Source: BQJD01 sp964350265 (GTDB taxonomy: Bacteria > Pseudomonadota > Gammaproteobacteria > Arenicellales > CAJQKF01). Taken from it: a stretch of 64,000 bases of DNA. The notes beneath the pieces are model-generated. The model was given only the letters and a program-made list of their open reading frames with translations, was not told the DNA's origin and did not search any database. The translations under genes were made by a program, and so were the position numbers. This document shows, in pieces, positions 1 to 8,378 of the stretch (positions within the stretch are counted from its first letter, which is position 1; each line of letters opens with the position of its first letter). The stretch covers positions 1-64,000 of the forward strand of contig CAYGJZ010000004.1 in assembly GCA_964350265.1 (NCBI GenBank), given 5' to 3'.

Positions 1-256
1 TCGGCGACGGCTTGATCACCACCTGGTACTGGTAGTAGTGCTGCAGGCGGTTGGGATTCTCGCCGTAGCGGCCGTCGGTGGGGCGCCGCGAAGGCTGCAC
101 GTAGGCGGCGCGGAACGGCTCCGGACCCACCGCGGCGAGGAAGGTGGCGGTGTGGAAGGTGCCGGCGCCGACCTCCATGTCATAGGGCTGGAGGATGACG
201 CAGCCGCATTCCGACCAGTAGTGCTGCAGGGTAAAGATGAGTTGCTGGAAATTCAC
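1..256 (-). CDS. glyQ: glycyl-tRNA synthetase alpha subunit (N-terminal part, runs off the window)
   Basis: Class II aminoacyl-tRNA synthetase alpha chain that, with GlyS, charges tRNA-Gly in the cytoplasm. The visible 85 residues carry the hallmark GlyQ N-terminus: NFQQLIFTLQHYW, then GCVILQPYDMEVGAGT, then QPSRRPTDGRYGENPNRLQ. This is the alpha2beta2 bacterial type, not the dimeric GlyRS. The only in-frame start near the conserved N-terminus is GTG at 256; no ATG lies upstream in frame and the Shine-Dalgarno is weak. A TATAAT hexamer lies about 50 bases upstream. The C-terminal part, and presumably glyS, lie beyond position 1. Confidence 0.95.
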   Translation of the reverse strand, partial: MNFQQLIFTLQHYWSECGCVILQPYDMEVGAGTFHTATFLAAVGPEPFRAAYVQPSRRPTDGRYGENPNRLQHYYQYQVVIKPSP

Positions 257-304
257 GCTGGTGGCCGATGCAAGGGCCGTCCGGCCCCGGTGGAAAAGCG
301 TTGA

Positions 305-310
305 ATTATA
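305..310 (-). promoter_or_regulatory. -10 element upstream of glyQ
   Basis: On the minus strand this reads TATAAT, a perfect sigma-70 -10 hexamer, placed to give a leader of roughly 40 nt before the glyQ GTG. No convincing -35 is visible at 16-18 bp, so the assignment rests on the hexamer in an otherwise GC-rich spacer. Confidence 0.45.
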
Positions 311-373
311 ACGGTGTCGGGGGAGTGACCGCGAATCGAACCGGGCCGCGGCGATGGCCGGCCACGCAACCGC

Positions 374-1213
374 TCAGGGCCTGGCCGGCGGCAGGTCCAG
401 TGCGCCGGCACTGTAGCAGCCCCTCGGCAGCACCGGCGCGGCGGCCGGCGGCGCGGCACCGCCGCAACGTTCGTCCTCGCGTTCGCGGTAGAAGGCGAAG
501 CGGAAGTTGTCCGGGTAGCGATCGGCCAGCTGCGTGGCCAGCGGCAGGTAGCGGCAGGCCGGCCGATGCCTGCCCGCGGTTTCCTCCAGCAGCACCCGCG
601 CCGCCTCCACCGCCAGCGGCTGGCCGCTGGCCACGGCGGCCTCGAGGCGTTGCAGTCCCTGTTCGGCATCGCCGGAAATCCCCGCCATCGCGCCCACCGC
701 GCGCAGCCAGGCCGGGGCGATGCCGGTGTAGTACTGGTACAGGCCGAGGAAGAAGTCCGCGCGCGGATCCTGCGGCCAGCGGCTGGCCAGCGTGGTGGCG
801 GCATCGCGGGCGGCGAGCCCGTGGCGCAGGGCGACCACGAAGTGGTGGCCGACCAGGGCAATGCGCGCCGCCGAGCCGTGGACCAGCGCACGCACGTACC
901 ACTGGTCGGCGGTGACGGGCTCGGCCGACAGCGCGTCCGCCAGGAGTTCCACTTCCGGGGCAATGCCGTCGGACAACAGGGCTGCGCCGTCGTAGTCGCC
1001 GATGGCCACTGCCACCGCCCAGGGACCGATGATGTCGTAGAGGTGATCCACCGGGTTGTCGGGGGCATCGGCCACTTCCCAGACCACCGGGTCGACGTTG
1101 AAGATCGCGTCCAGCCGCAGCCGCTCGCGGCAGTCGGCAGCGGCCGTGGTGCTGGCGATGATTGCCGCCAGGGCCAGGGCCAGGACAAAGGCCGTCGCCG
1201 GGACCCGGCTCAC
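374..1213 (-). CDS. secreted or periplasmic protein of unknown function, TPR-like helical
   Basis: A 279-residue protein starting at GTG 1213, whose GTGA overlaps the stop of the upstream DUF3301 gene (translational coupling). Residues 1-23 (SRVPATAFVLALALAAII...AAA) form a clear signal peptide. The mature part is mostly alpha-helical and Ala/Leu-rich, with alternating helices such as ADFFLGLYQYYTGIAPAWL and GDAEQGLQRLEAAVASGQ, resembling tetratricopeptide or Sel1-like helical pairs. Cysteines near the N-terminus (DCRERL) and in the C-terminal quarter (PACRY, ERCGG, RGCYS) suggest disulfides. No catalytic motif is recognisable. A longer in-frame reading upstream exists but has no coding character. 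Function unknown. Confidence 0.75.
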   Translation of the reverse strand: MSRVPATAFVLALALAAIIASTTAAADCRERLRLDAIFNVDPVVWEVADAPDNPVDHLYDIIGPWAVAVAIGDYDGAALLSDGIAPEVELLADALSAEPVTADQWYVRALVHGSAARIALVGHHFVVALRHGLAARDAATTLASRWPQDPRADFFLGLYQYYTGIAPAWLRAVGAMAGISGDAEQGLQRLEAAVASGQPLAVEAARVLLEETAGRHRPACRYLPLATQLADRYPDNFRFAFYREREDERCGGAAPPAAAPVLPRGCYSAGALDLPPARP

Positions 1214-1512
1214 GAGTCGAGCAGGACGAGGTTGCGAAACTCGTCGCCGACGAACTCGATGGCGCCCTGGCGCCGGTGCACCGCCGACTCGGTGTAGTCG
1301 AACACGTAGACCCGGCGGAAACGCAGCCGCCCGCCGTCGCGCACCAGCGACAGGTTGCCGAACCCCACCGAGCCGTCGAGGAACTGCATGCCGGCACGTT
1401 CGCAGTAGGTCTTCGCCACCTGGTTGGCGCGTTCGCGCACCTTCAGGCTGTTCCAGGTGAAGCCGGCCAGCGCCACGGCGAGCAGCAACAGCGTGAACTC
1501 GACCGGGGTCAT
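1210..1512 (-). CDS. DUF3301 family membrane-anchored protein
   Basis: A 100-residue protein with one N-terminal membrane helix (VEFTLLLLAVALAGFTW) followed by a soluble domain containing GMQFLDGSVGFGNLSLVRD and RRVYVFDYTESAVHRRQG, the pattern of DUF3301, a small gammaproteobacterial family of unknown function. It is first in a two-gene minus-strand unit with the secreted protein downstream (4-nt overlap). A TATAAT -10 lies about 40 nt upstream, flanked by an inverted repeat. The role is unknown; family recognition is by sequence pattern only. Confidence 0.8.
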   Translation of the reverse strand: MTPVEFTLLLLAVALAGFTWNSLKVRERANQVAKTYCERAGMQFLDGSVGFGNLSLVRDGGRLRFRRVYVFDYTESAVHRRQGAIEFVGDEFRNLVLLDS

Positions 1513-1534
1513 GGCGCAGCGGGGAGGACGGGAA

Positions 1535-1624
1535 CGGGCATCGTGGCCCGATTATAGCGATGCCCGGTGACTCCTTACCGCCCGCGCCGCCGGATTGCCG
1601 CGCGGGCCGGGCATCGTTCATAGT
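1535..1624. promoter_or_regulatory. divergent promoter/operator region with three copies of CGGGCATCG
   Basis: CGGGCATCG (1535-1543) and its exact reverse complement CGATGCCCG (1558-1566) form a 9-bp perfect inverted repeat. It brackets a minus-strand TATAAT (ATTATA on the plus strand, 1551-1556) that would drive the DUF3301 operon. A third copy, CGGGCATCG, lies at 1608-1616 just before a plus-strand -10-like CATAGT (1619-1624) ahead of betC. The spacing suggests one regulator could act on both directions. Confidence 0.5.
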
Positions 1625-1666
1625 AGGCGGCATCCACGCCGCCCCCGGAACACGCGGAGCCAAGCC

Positions 1667-3184
1667 ATGTCCCCACCCGTGAACCTGCTCGTCATCATGG
1701 CCGACCAGCTGGCCGGCACGCTGTTTCCGGACGGCCCGCTGGCCGGCCTGCACACGCCCAACCTGGCACGGCTGGCAGAGCGCTCGGCGCGCTTTGCCGC
1801 CTGCTACACGCCAAGCCCGTTGTGCGTGCCCGCGCGTGCCGCCTTCATGAGCGGCCAGCTGCCCTCGCGCAGCGGCGTGTTCGACAATGCCGCCGAGTTT
1901 CCGGCCTCGGTGCCCACCTTCGCCCACTACCTGCGCCGTGCCGGCTACTACACCGCGCTGTCGGGCAAGATGCACTTCGTCGGCCCGGACCAGTTGCACG
2001 GCTTCGAGACCCGCCTGACCACCGACATCTACCCGGCCGACTTCGGCTGGACGCCGGACTACCGCCGGCCCGGCGAACGTATCGACTGGTGGTACCACAA
2101 CATGGGCTCGGTGACCGGTGCCGGGGTCGGCGAGTTCAGCAACCAGCTCGAGTTCGACGACGAGGTGGCCTTCCACGGCGAGGCCGAACTGCGCCGCCTG
2201 GCCCGCGGCAACGACCCGCGGCCGTGGTGCCTGGCGGTGAGCTTCACCCACCCCCACGATCCCTACGTGGCCCGCCGGGCCGACTACGATCGCTACGCCG
2301 ACAGCCCGCTGCTCGAACCGCGGGTGGCGGCCTTCGAGCATCACCAGCACGACCCGCACAGCCAGCGGCTGCTGGCGGCCAACGACCATGCCCGCTACGA
2401 GATCACCGGCGAGCACGTGCGCCGCGCCCGCCGCGCCTACCTCGCCAACGTCTCCTACGTGGACGCCCAGGCCGGCCGGCTGCTCGACCTCCTCGACGCC
2501 TGCGGCCTGGCCGACAATACCGTGGTGGTGTTCACCGCCGACCACGGCGACATGCTCGGCGAGCGCGGCCTGTGGTTCAAGATGAGCTTCTTCGAAGGCT
2601 CGGCACGGGTACCGCTGATGATCGCCGGGCCCGGCATCGCGCCGACGCTGCACCACGCGCCGGTGTCCACCCTCGACCTGGCCCGCACCCTGGCCGGCCT
2701 CGCCGGTGCCGACGAGGCGGCGTTCGATGCCTTCAGCGACGGCGTCTCGCTGCTTGGCCTGTTGCACGGCGACCGGCACGAGGCCGACGTGCGCATGGAG
2801 TACGCCGCCGAGGGCTCGCATGCGCCGCTGGTTTCCATTCGCCGCGGACGCTACAAGTACAACCACTGCGAGCTGGACCCGCCGCAACTGTTCGACCTCG
2901 ACGACGACCCGGACGAACTGCACAACCTGGCCGGCGACGATGCCCATGCCGAACGGCTGGCCGACTTCGTGCAGCGTCGGCAGCAGTACTGGGACATGGA
3001 CCGGCTGGATGCCGCGGTGCGCGACAGCCAGGCACGGCGCCGGCTGGTCTACCAGGCCCTGCGCCAGGGCCGCCACCAGCCCTGGGATTTCAACCCCGAC
3101 CCGCGCAGCCACGACCGCTACATGCGCAACCACATGGATCTCAACGTGGTCGAGCAGCGTGCCCGCTTCCCGAAGGCGGAATAG
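1667..3184 (+). CDS. betC: choline-sulfatase
   Basis: A 505-residue type I sulfatase predicted to hydrolyse choline-O-sulfate to choline and sulfate, feeding glycine betaine synthesis or choline catabolism. Start ATG 1667 is preceded by GGAG at 1656-1659. The metal site NLLVIMADQ lies at the N-terminus. The formylglycine motif PLCVPARAAFMSGQLPSR holds the Cys that is converted to formylglycine. Further markers are SGKMHFVGPDQLHGFE, the SFTHPHDPY metal/substrate segment, and FTADHGDMLGERGLWFKMS. The long stretches around YPADFGWTPDY and WWYHNMGSVTGAG are characteristic of BetC rather than of arylsulfatases. There is no signal peptide, so it is cytoplasmic. No betABI genes adjoin it here. Confidence 0.93.
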   Translation: MSPPVNLLVIMADQLAGTLFPDGPLAGLHTPNLARLAERSARFAACYTPSPLCVPARAAFMSGQLPSRSGVFDNAAEFPASVPTFAHYLRRAGYYTALSGKMHFVGPDQLHGFETRLTTDIYPADFGWTPDYRRPGERIDWWYHNMGSVTGAGVGEFSNQLEFDDEVAFHGEAELRRLARGNDPRPWCLAVSFTHPHDPYVARRADYDRYADSPLLEPRVAAFEHHQHDPHSQRLLAANDHARYEITGEHVRRARRAYLANVSYVDAQAGRLLDLLDACGLADNTVVVFTADHGDMLGERGLWFKMSFFEGSARVPLMIAGPGIAPTLHHAPVSTLDLARTLAGLAGADEAAFDAFSDGVSLLGLLHGDRHEADVRMEYAAEGSHAPLVSIRRGRYKYNHCELDPPQLFDLDDDPDELHNLAGDDAHAERLADFVQRRQQYWDMDRLDAAVRDSQARRRLVYQALRQGRHQPWDFNPDPRSHDRYMRNHMDLNVVEQRARFPKAE

Positions 3185-3197
3185 GCAGGCCGACGCC

Positions 3198-3788
3198 GTG
3201 GCCGGAAAGCCGTCGTTCGAGCAGCTGCTGGCCGAGGCCCGCGACTGCCGCCGCTGCGCCGATCGGCTGCCGCTGGGCTGCCGGCCGGTGCTGCGTGCAT
3301 CGACCACCGCCAGGGTGCTGATCGTCGGCCAGGCGCCGGGCACCCGGGTGCACGAGAGCGGCATCCCGTGGGACGATGCCAGCGGCCGTCGCCTGCGCCA
3401 GTGGCTGGACCTCGACGAGGAACGGTTCTACGACAGCCGTCGCATCGCCATCATCCCCATGGGCCTGTGCTATCCCGGCCGTGGCCGCAGCGGCGACCTG
3501 CCGCCGGTGCCCGAGTGCGCGCCGCTGTGGCATGGCCGTCTCGTGCCGCGACTGCGCAAGGTCAGCCTGACCCTGCTCATCGGCCAGTATGCCCAGGCCC
3601 ACTACCTCGGCCCGCGCCGCGCCGCCACCCTCACCGAGACGGTACGCGCCTGGCGCGAGCATGCGCCGGACTACCTGCCGTTGCCGCACCCCTCGCCACG
3701 CAATACCCTGTGGCTGAAGCGAAACCCCTGGTTCGAGGAAGAGGTCATCCCCATGTTGCAGGAAAGGATACGACGGGCACTGGCATGA
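3198..3788 (+). CDS. uracil-DNA glycosylase family protein
   Basis: A 196-residue UDG-superfamily protein. VLIVGQAPGTRVHESGIPW (about residues 37-55) matches the GxAPG-type motif that binds and activates water, and LPHPSPRNTLW near the C-terminus matches the HPSPRN leucine-loop motif. It has one N-terminal CxxC (DCRRCADRLPLG), while the four-cysteine iron-sulfur cluster ligand set of family 4/5 enzymes is not fully evident. It may therefore be one of the related family members of undefined specificity. The start is GTG 3198, 13 bases after the betC stop, with a weak ribosome site. Length is normal for the group. Confidence 0.8.
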   Translation: MAGKPSFEQLLAEARDCRRCADRLPLGCRPVLRASTTARVLIVGQAPGTRVHESGIPWDDASGRRLRQWLDLDEERFYDSRRIAIIPMGLCYPGRGRSGDLPPVPECAPLWHGRLVPRLRKVSLTLLIGQYAQAHYLGPRRAATLTETVRAWREHAPDYLPLPHPSPRNTLWLKRNPWFEEEVIPMLQERIRRALA

Positions 3789-3801
3789 GGTACGCAGCAT
3801 C

Positions 3802-4746
3802 ATGAAGGTCTCCATCATCGGCGGCACCGGCTTCGTCGGCGCCTACCTGGTCGACGAACTGCTCCGACGCGGCCACCATCCACGGCTGCTGGTCCGCGCC
3901 GGCAGCGAGGACAAGGTCCCCGCCCGCGACCGCTGCGACGTGATCACCGGCGATCTTGCCTCCCACGCCGCCCTCGCCGAGTGCATGACCGGGGCCGACG
4001 CGATGATCTACCTGGTCGGCATCCTGCGCGAGTTTCCGCGTCGCGGCATCACCTTCGACGGCAGCCAGCGACAGGGCTTCGTCGATGCGCTGGAAGCCGC
4101 CCGCCAGGCGGGCGTTGCGCGGGTGGTGCTGATGAGCGCCAACGGCGTCGAGCACGAGGCCGTGCCCTACCAGGTGTCCAAGCGCGCCGCCGAGCGCGCC
4201 CTCGCCGCCAGCGACCGGCAATGGACCGTGTTCCGGCCCAGCGTGATCTTCGGCGACCCGCGCGGCCGCATGGAGTTCTGCACCCAGCTGAAGGGTCAGC
4301 TGGTGGACCCGCCACTGCCCGCGGCGGTGTTCTTTCCCGGCCTCGCCCTGCACCGCGCCGGTGGCCAGCCGATGTCCCCGGTGCATGTCGGCGACGTCGC
4401 CCGCGCCTTCGCCGCCTGCCTGGACGACCCGGGCAGCATCGGCCGCACCTACCCGCTGGGCGGACCGCGCGAGATTACCTGGAAGGACATCATCGGCGTC
4501 ATCGCCCGCGCCTCGGGGCGCAGCGGCAAGGCCACGCTGCCGGCGCCCGCCGCGGGGGTGCGCGCGGTGGCGCGGCTGTTCGAGGGGTTTGCCTGGTTTC
4601 CGCTGACCGCCGACCAGGTCACCTTGTTGATGCAGGGCAATGCCTGCGACGGCAGCGAGGCCTTTGCCCGCTTCGGCATCACCCCGACACGCTTCGACGA
4701 GCAGGCGCTGGCCTACCTGCGCGGGGACGCGGGGCGAACCGGCTAG
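3802..4746 (+). CDS. NAD(P)-binding oxidoreductase, complex I NDUFA9-subunit-like
   Basis: A 314-residue atypical short-chain dehydrogenase with the N-terminal dinucleotide motif GGTGFVG (residues 7-13). It has YLVGILREFPRRGITF and a helix with YQVSKRAAE, where Tyr...Lys is retained, and FRPSVIFGD, which is typical of the NDUFA9/YwnB-like group. In bacteria these proteins act as quinone- or complex-I-associated reductases or assembly proteins, but the substrate is not known. Its TAG stop shares the palindrome CTAG (4743-4746) with the stop of the convergent gene. It starts 13 nt after the UDG gene, so they are probably co-transcribed. Confidence 0.85.
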   Translation: MKVSIIGGTGFVGAYLVDELLRRGHHPRLLVRAGSEDKVPARDRCDVITGDLASHAALAECMTGADAMIYLVGILREFPRRGITFDGSQRQGFVDALEAARQAGVARVVLMSANGVEHEAVPYQVSKRAAERALAASDRQWTVFRPSVIFGDPRGRMEFCTQLKGQLVDPPLPAAVFFPGLALHRAGGQPMSPVHVGDVARAFAACLDDPGSIGRTYPLGGPREITWKDIIGVIARASGRSGKATLPAPAAGVRAVARLFEGFAWFPLTADQVTLLMQGNACDGSEAFARFGITPTRFDEQALAYLRGDAGRTG

Positions 4747-6083
4747 AGCCCGGAACCGGGGCGGCAGGTGCCGTATTCCAGCTCGGTGGTGGCACTGACC
4801 TGGAAGACGAACCGTTCACCGTCGCGGCTGCACTCGATGGTGCCGTTCTGGCCGGTGGGACCGTCGTAGTCCGCCCACACGTCGCGGCCCAGCGACTGGT
4901 TGGGATGCAGCGCCATCGGCTCGCCGTTGAGCGTGCAGCTGTCCATGCCGTTAGTCCAGTGACACATCACGATGGCCACGCCCTGGTCGTCCCAGGCGCT
5001 GGGATTGAAGTGGCGGAAGTCGCGGGATTCGCCGGCGGTGGCGCGGGAGCGGTCGGCATCGTCGCCGTCGCCGCAATCGCCGCCGAACCCGGCTTCGGCG
5101 GACAGGCCTTCCCCGGCGTCGTCATCGCCGTTGCCGTCATCGACATCGCCATCGCCGTCTCCGTCCGTATCGTCGTCGTCCTGGTCGTCGTCCTGGCGCG
5201 GCTCGCGCACCACGAAGTCCACCGTGTCGGCGTTCTCGTACAGGCCGTTGTCCACCACCAGCGTGGCCTGGTAGCGGCCCGGCTCGAGGTCGTCGATGCA
5301 GGGAAACTCGCCCGCCCTGTCCGCACCCTCGCCGGCAATCCGCCAGGCATGGGTCAGCGGCATGCGCGCCGGGTCGGTGGACAGCGAGGCATCCAGGCGC
5401 AGCCGGCCATCGCCGGAGCGGGACACGCCGGCCACCGCGCGGGGCCGGTCGGGCAGCACCTGGGCATCCTCGGCATCGAGGCGGACGACGTCGTCCACCA
5501 GGGTGAACAGCCCGGCATGGCGCACCTTCGAGGACTGCGAGAACTGGATGCGCACGGCACGCCCCAGGTGGGCCCGGGTATCGATGAAATGGGTGTGGAA
5601 GGCACCGTTGACCGGGTGCTGGTAGCAGTCCCCGGACAACGCCACCACCGCCGTGGCCAGGGCCGTGGCCGACAGCTCGGTGCCCGACTCGGCGTCGAGA
5701 ATGCGCACCGTGAAGTGCACCGGCATGTCGGGCACGCGGCCGGCGTCGATGGTCTCGGTCAGCGCCGAGAAGGCGACGCCGATGCCGGCGGAGAACGGCG
5801 CCGAGGTCAGCAGCGCGGTGGAATCGGCATCGGCGGGACGGTTGCTGCGCAGCAGGCCGGCGTGATTGCCGGCCAACACCAGCCCGCTGGTATCGAAGGA
5901 GGAAAAGCAGTTGCCCTCGGTGGCGACGCCGGCGACACCGCCGTTGCGCGCCGAGGCGGTCCACCCGGACAGGGCACCGGATTCGAAATCGCCGTCGGGC
6001 AGCGGCGTCACCGCCAGCACGGCAATCGGCATCCACGCCATGAGGCCCAGCAACGCGCGCGCAATGTCCAGCACGGGGCGCAA
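4743..6083 (-). CDS. secreted protein with Asp/Gly-rich calcium-like linker, function unknown
   Basis: A 446-residue exported protein. Residues 1-24 (LLGLMAWMPIAVLA|V) are a signal peptide. The next 200 residues open with TPLPDGDFESGALSGWTAS, the start of a carbohydrate-binding-like or DUF-type jelly-roll domain seen in many exoproteins. A PKD/cadherin-like segment follows (RPRAVAGVSRSGDGRLRLDASLSTDP). Then comes an extreme acidic linker around residues 285-335 with DGDGDGDVDDGNGDDD runs resembling calcium-binding thrombospondin type-3 or dockerin loops. The C-terminal domain has paired cysteines (VIVMCHW...DSCTLNG...IECSRDG...YGTCRPG). I recognise no enzyme motif. It is convergent to the NDUFA9-like gene, sharing the stop palindrome. 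Confidence 0.75.
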   Translation of the reverse strand: MRPVLDIARALLGLMAWMPIAVLAVTPLPDGDFESGALSGWTASARNGGVAGVATEGNCFSSFDTSGLVLAGNHAGLLRSNRPADADSTALLTSAPFSAGIGVAFSALTETIDAGRVPDMPVHFTVRILDAESGTELSATALATAVVALSGDCYQHPVNGAFHTHFIDTRAHLGRAVRIQFSQSSKVRHAGLFTLVDDVVRLDAEDAQVLPDRPRAVAGVSRSGDGRLRLDASLSTDPARMPLTHAWRIAGEGADRAGEFPCIDDLEPGRYQATLVVDNGLYENADTVDFVVREPRQDDDQDDDDTDGDGDGDVDDGNGDDDAGEGLSAEAGFGGDCGDGDDADRSRATAGESRDFRHFNPSAWDDQGVAIVMCHWTNGMDSCTLNGEPMALHPNQSLGRDVWADYDGPTGQNGTIECSRDGERFVFQVSATTELEYGTCRPGSGL

Positions 6084-6196
6084 TCTCCCTGCAACGTTCT
6101 ACGTCGCGGCATTGTACCTAAAACGCCGTCCACCCGGCAGCGGCCGCCACGCGCTTGCCGATGGCGTCGGCAGGCCCCATCTAGCCGGTTGCGCCC

Positions 6197-8065
6197 GTGG
6201 CGGCAATCCACCACCTTCCCGCGCCGCCCGCCCAAGACCAGCGACCACCCTTCGTGAGAACACCGCGTACCGAGTTGCCCGACCCGCGCCGAGACGATCT
6301 CGGCACGCTGCGCATGCTGGCGCCCTACCTCTTGCGCCACCGTGGCCGGATCGGCATCGCGCTGGCCTTCCTGGTGGCCGCCAAGCTGGCCAACATCGGC
6401 GTGCCGCTGGCGCTCAAGGGCATCGTCGACCGGCTCGACGCCGGCACCTCGCCGCTGCTGGTGGTGCCGCTGGCGTTGCTGGTCGGCTACGGCCTGCTGC
6501 GCCTGGCCACCATCGTCTTCCAGGAACTGCGCAACGCGGTGTTCGCCCGCGCCGCCCAGCAGTCCACCCGCGAGATCGGCCTGCGCGTGTTCCAGCACCT
6601 GCACGCGCTGTCGCTGCGCTTTCACCTCAACCGGCAGACCGGCGGCGTTTCCAGGGACATGGAACGCGGCAGTCGCAGCATTACCCAGTTGCTCAACATG
6701 CTGGTGTTCAGCATCGCGCCGACGCTGTTCGAGATCGCCGTGGTCTGCGTCATCCTGCTGGCGCAGTTCAACCCGCTGTACAGCGTGGTGACGCTGGTCA
6801 CGGTGGTGATCTACTTCGTCTATACCTGGAAGGTCACCGAGTGGCGACTGAAGTTCCGGGTGGAGATGAACCAGGCCGACTCGGTGGCCAACACCACCGC
6901 CATCGACTCGCTGATCAACTACGAGACGGTGAAGTACTTCGGCAACGAGGCACTGGAGGCGAAACGCTACGACGACAACCTGCGCACCCTGGAACATGCC
7001 TCGGTGAAGAGCCAGGTTTCCCTGGCGCTGCTGAACACCGGCCAGGGGCTGATCATCGGCGCCGGCCTGACCATCCTGCTGATCATGGCCGCCGGTGACG
7101 TTGCCGCGGGCCGCATGACGCTGGGCGACTTCGTCATGGTCAATGCCTTCATGATCCAGCTCTACCTGCCGCTGAACTTCCTCGGCTCGGTCTTCCGCGA
7201 GATCAAGCACTGCCTGACCGACATGGACCGCATGTTCGCCATTCTCGACGTCGAGCGGGAAATCGCCGACCGCGATGGTGCCCACGACCTCGACACCACC
7301 GACACCCGCATCCGCTTCCAGCGGGTCGGCTTCGGCTACGACGCCAACCGGCCGATCCTCGACGATGTCAGCTTCAGCGTGCCGGCCGGCCACAAGGTGG
7401 CCGTGGTCGGCGCCAGCGGTGCCGGCAAGTCCACCCTGGCGCGCCTGCTGTTCCGCTTCTACGACGTCGACAGCGGCGCCGTCCTGATCGGCGGGCACGA
7501 CGTGCGCGAGGTCACCGTGGACAGCCTGCGCGCGGCCATCGGCATCGTTCCCCAGGACACCGTGCTGTTCAACGACACCCTCGGCAACAACATTCGCTAC
7601 GGCCGCCCGCAGGCCGACGACGCGGCGGTTCGCGCCGCCATCGTCGCCGCCAACCTGGATGCCTTCGTCGACACCCTGCCGGCCGGGCTCGACACCCTGG
7701 TCGGCGAACGCGGTCTGAAGCTGTCCGGGGGCGAGAAGCAGCGTGTCGCCATCGCCCGTACCCTGCTCAAGGACCCGCCCATCCTGGTGCTCGACGAGGC
7801 CACCTCGTCGCTGGACTCCCAGGCCGAGCAGAGCATCGGCCGGGCACTGGCGAGAATCTCCCGCCAGCGCACGACCCTGGTCATCGCCCACCGCCTGTCC
7901 ACCGTGGTCGACAGCGACCTCATCGTGGTGCTCGACCGGGGCCGGGTGGTGGAACAGGGGCGCCATGCCGAGCTGCTCGCCGCCGACGGCGCCTATGCAC
8001 GCCTGTGGCGCCTGCAGCAGCGCGAGCGCCCGCCGGGGCAGGCAGCGGACGACGAGGCCCGTTGA
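6197..8065 (+). CDS. ABC exporter fused permease/ATPase, Atm1/ABCB7 type
   Basis: A 622-residue half-transporter that functions as a homodimer in the inner membrane. Residues about 45-330 form the six-helix exporter domain (RFHLNRQTGGVSRDMERGSRS is the Atm1-typical coupling region). The ATPase domain follows with Walker A VVGASGAGKSTLARLL, the signature LSGGEKQRVAIARTLL, Walker B PPILVLDEATSSLD and the switch His in LVIAHRLSTV. ALINYETVKYFGNE-like text (SLINYETVKYFGNE) is diagnostic for the Atm1/ABCB7 group that exports glutathione-bound metals or sulfur-iron precursors. The start is GTG 6197; the precise N-terminus is uncertain because the first 30 residues are low-complexity. Confidence 0.92.
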   Translation: MAAIHHLPAPPAQDQRPPFVRTPRTELPDPRRDDLGTLRMLAPYLLRHRGRIGIALAFLVAAKLANIGVPLALKGIVDRLDAGTSPLLVVPLALLVGYGLLRLATIVFQELRNAVFARAAQQSTREIGLRVFQHLHALSLRFHLNRQTGGVSRDMERGSRSITQLLNMLVFSIAPTLFEIAVVCVILLAQFNPLYSVVTLVTVVIYFVYTWKVTEWRLKFRVEMNQADSVANTTAIDSLINYETVKYFGNEALEAKRYDDNLRTLEHASVKSQVSLALLNTGQGLIIGAGLTILLIMAAGDVAAGRMTLGDFVMVNAFMIQLYLPLNFLGSVFREIKHCLTDMDRMFAILDVEREIADRDGAHDLDTTDTRIRFQRVGFGYDANRPILDDVSFSVPAGHKVAVVGASGAGKSTLARLLFRFYDVDSGAVLIGGHDVREVTVDSLRAAIGIVPQDTVLFNDTLGNNIRYGRPQADDAAVRAAIVAANLDAFVDTLPAGLDTLVGERGLKLSGGEKQRVAIARTLLKDPPILVLDEATSSLDSQAEQSIGRALARISRQRTTLVIAHRLSTVVDSDLIVVLDRGRVVEQGRHAELLAADGAYARLWRLQQRERPPGQAADDEAR

Positions 8066-8378
8066 GCCGCGGGCGGCGACGGCGGCGCCGTGCGAACCGG
8101 GCAATATGACGATGTCAAGCGCGCCGGACCCGGGGTGGAATCGGCGGCGAGGGCGAGCATCCCGCCGCGCGGGCCGATGGAAACGATAAAAGTCAGGGAG
8201 TTAGCGCGCAGTCAGCCAAGCCGCACGGCACGCCGAGGACGGCGAAGACCACCATGATCTGTCGCATTTTTGAAAGAAAAGGCTCCAACGCGTCGCAATT
8301 TCGCTTTCCAGTTAGTAGATACAGCTCATCAATTATTTTAATATTCTTTATTACCTGCTTGAAAAGGATAAGGTTTTC
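8066..8378 (+). promoter_or_regulatory. 313-bp intergenic region with an AT-rich island and weak promoter candidate
   Basis: The first 200 bases are GC-rich with no gene or repeat that I can support. From about 8265 to 8378 the composition flips to AT-rich, in sharp contrast to everything around it (for example AATTATTTTAATATTCTTT at 8331-8349). A weak sigma-70 match is TAGATA (8316-8321), 17 bp, TAATAT (8339-8344), each 4 of 6. An excellent ribosome site (AAGGATAAGG, 8364-8373) closes the region 5 nt before the ATG of the small gene. The island therefore looks like a dedicated control region for that gene. Confidence 0.45.

Noticed and set aside
374..3364. 996-codon minus-strand frame extending from the secreted helical protein across betC
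   Set aside because: Only the C-terminal 279 residues read as protein (signal peptide onward). The rest is antisense to betC, and the coupled GTG at 1213 is the natural start.
5100..5200. Short tandem-like GTC/ATC/GCC repeats that might suggest a CRISPR or microsatellite
   Set aside because: They encode the Asp/Gly-rich linker of the secreted protein. There are no regular spacers, and the period follows codons.
3981..6257. Long plus-strand frame covering the NDUFA9-like and secreted-protein genes
   Set aside because: It overlaps two well-supported genes out of frame and lacks any recognisable domain.
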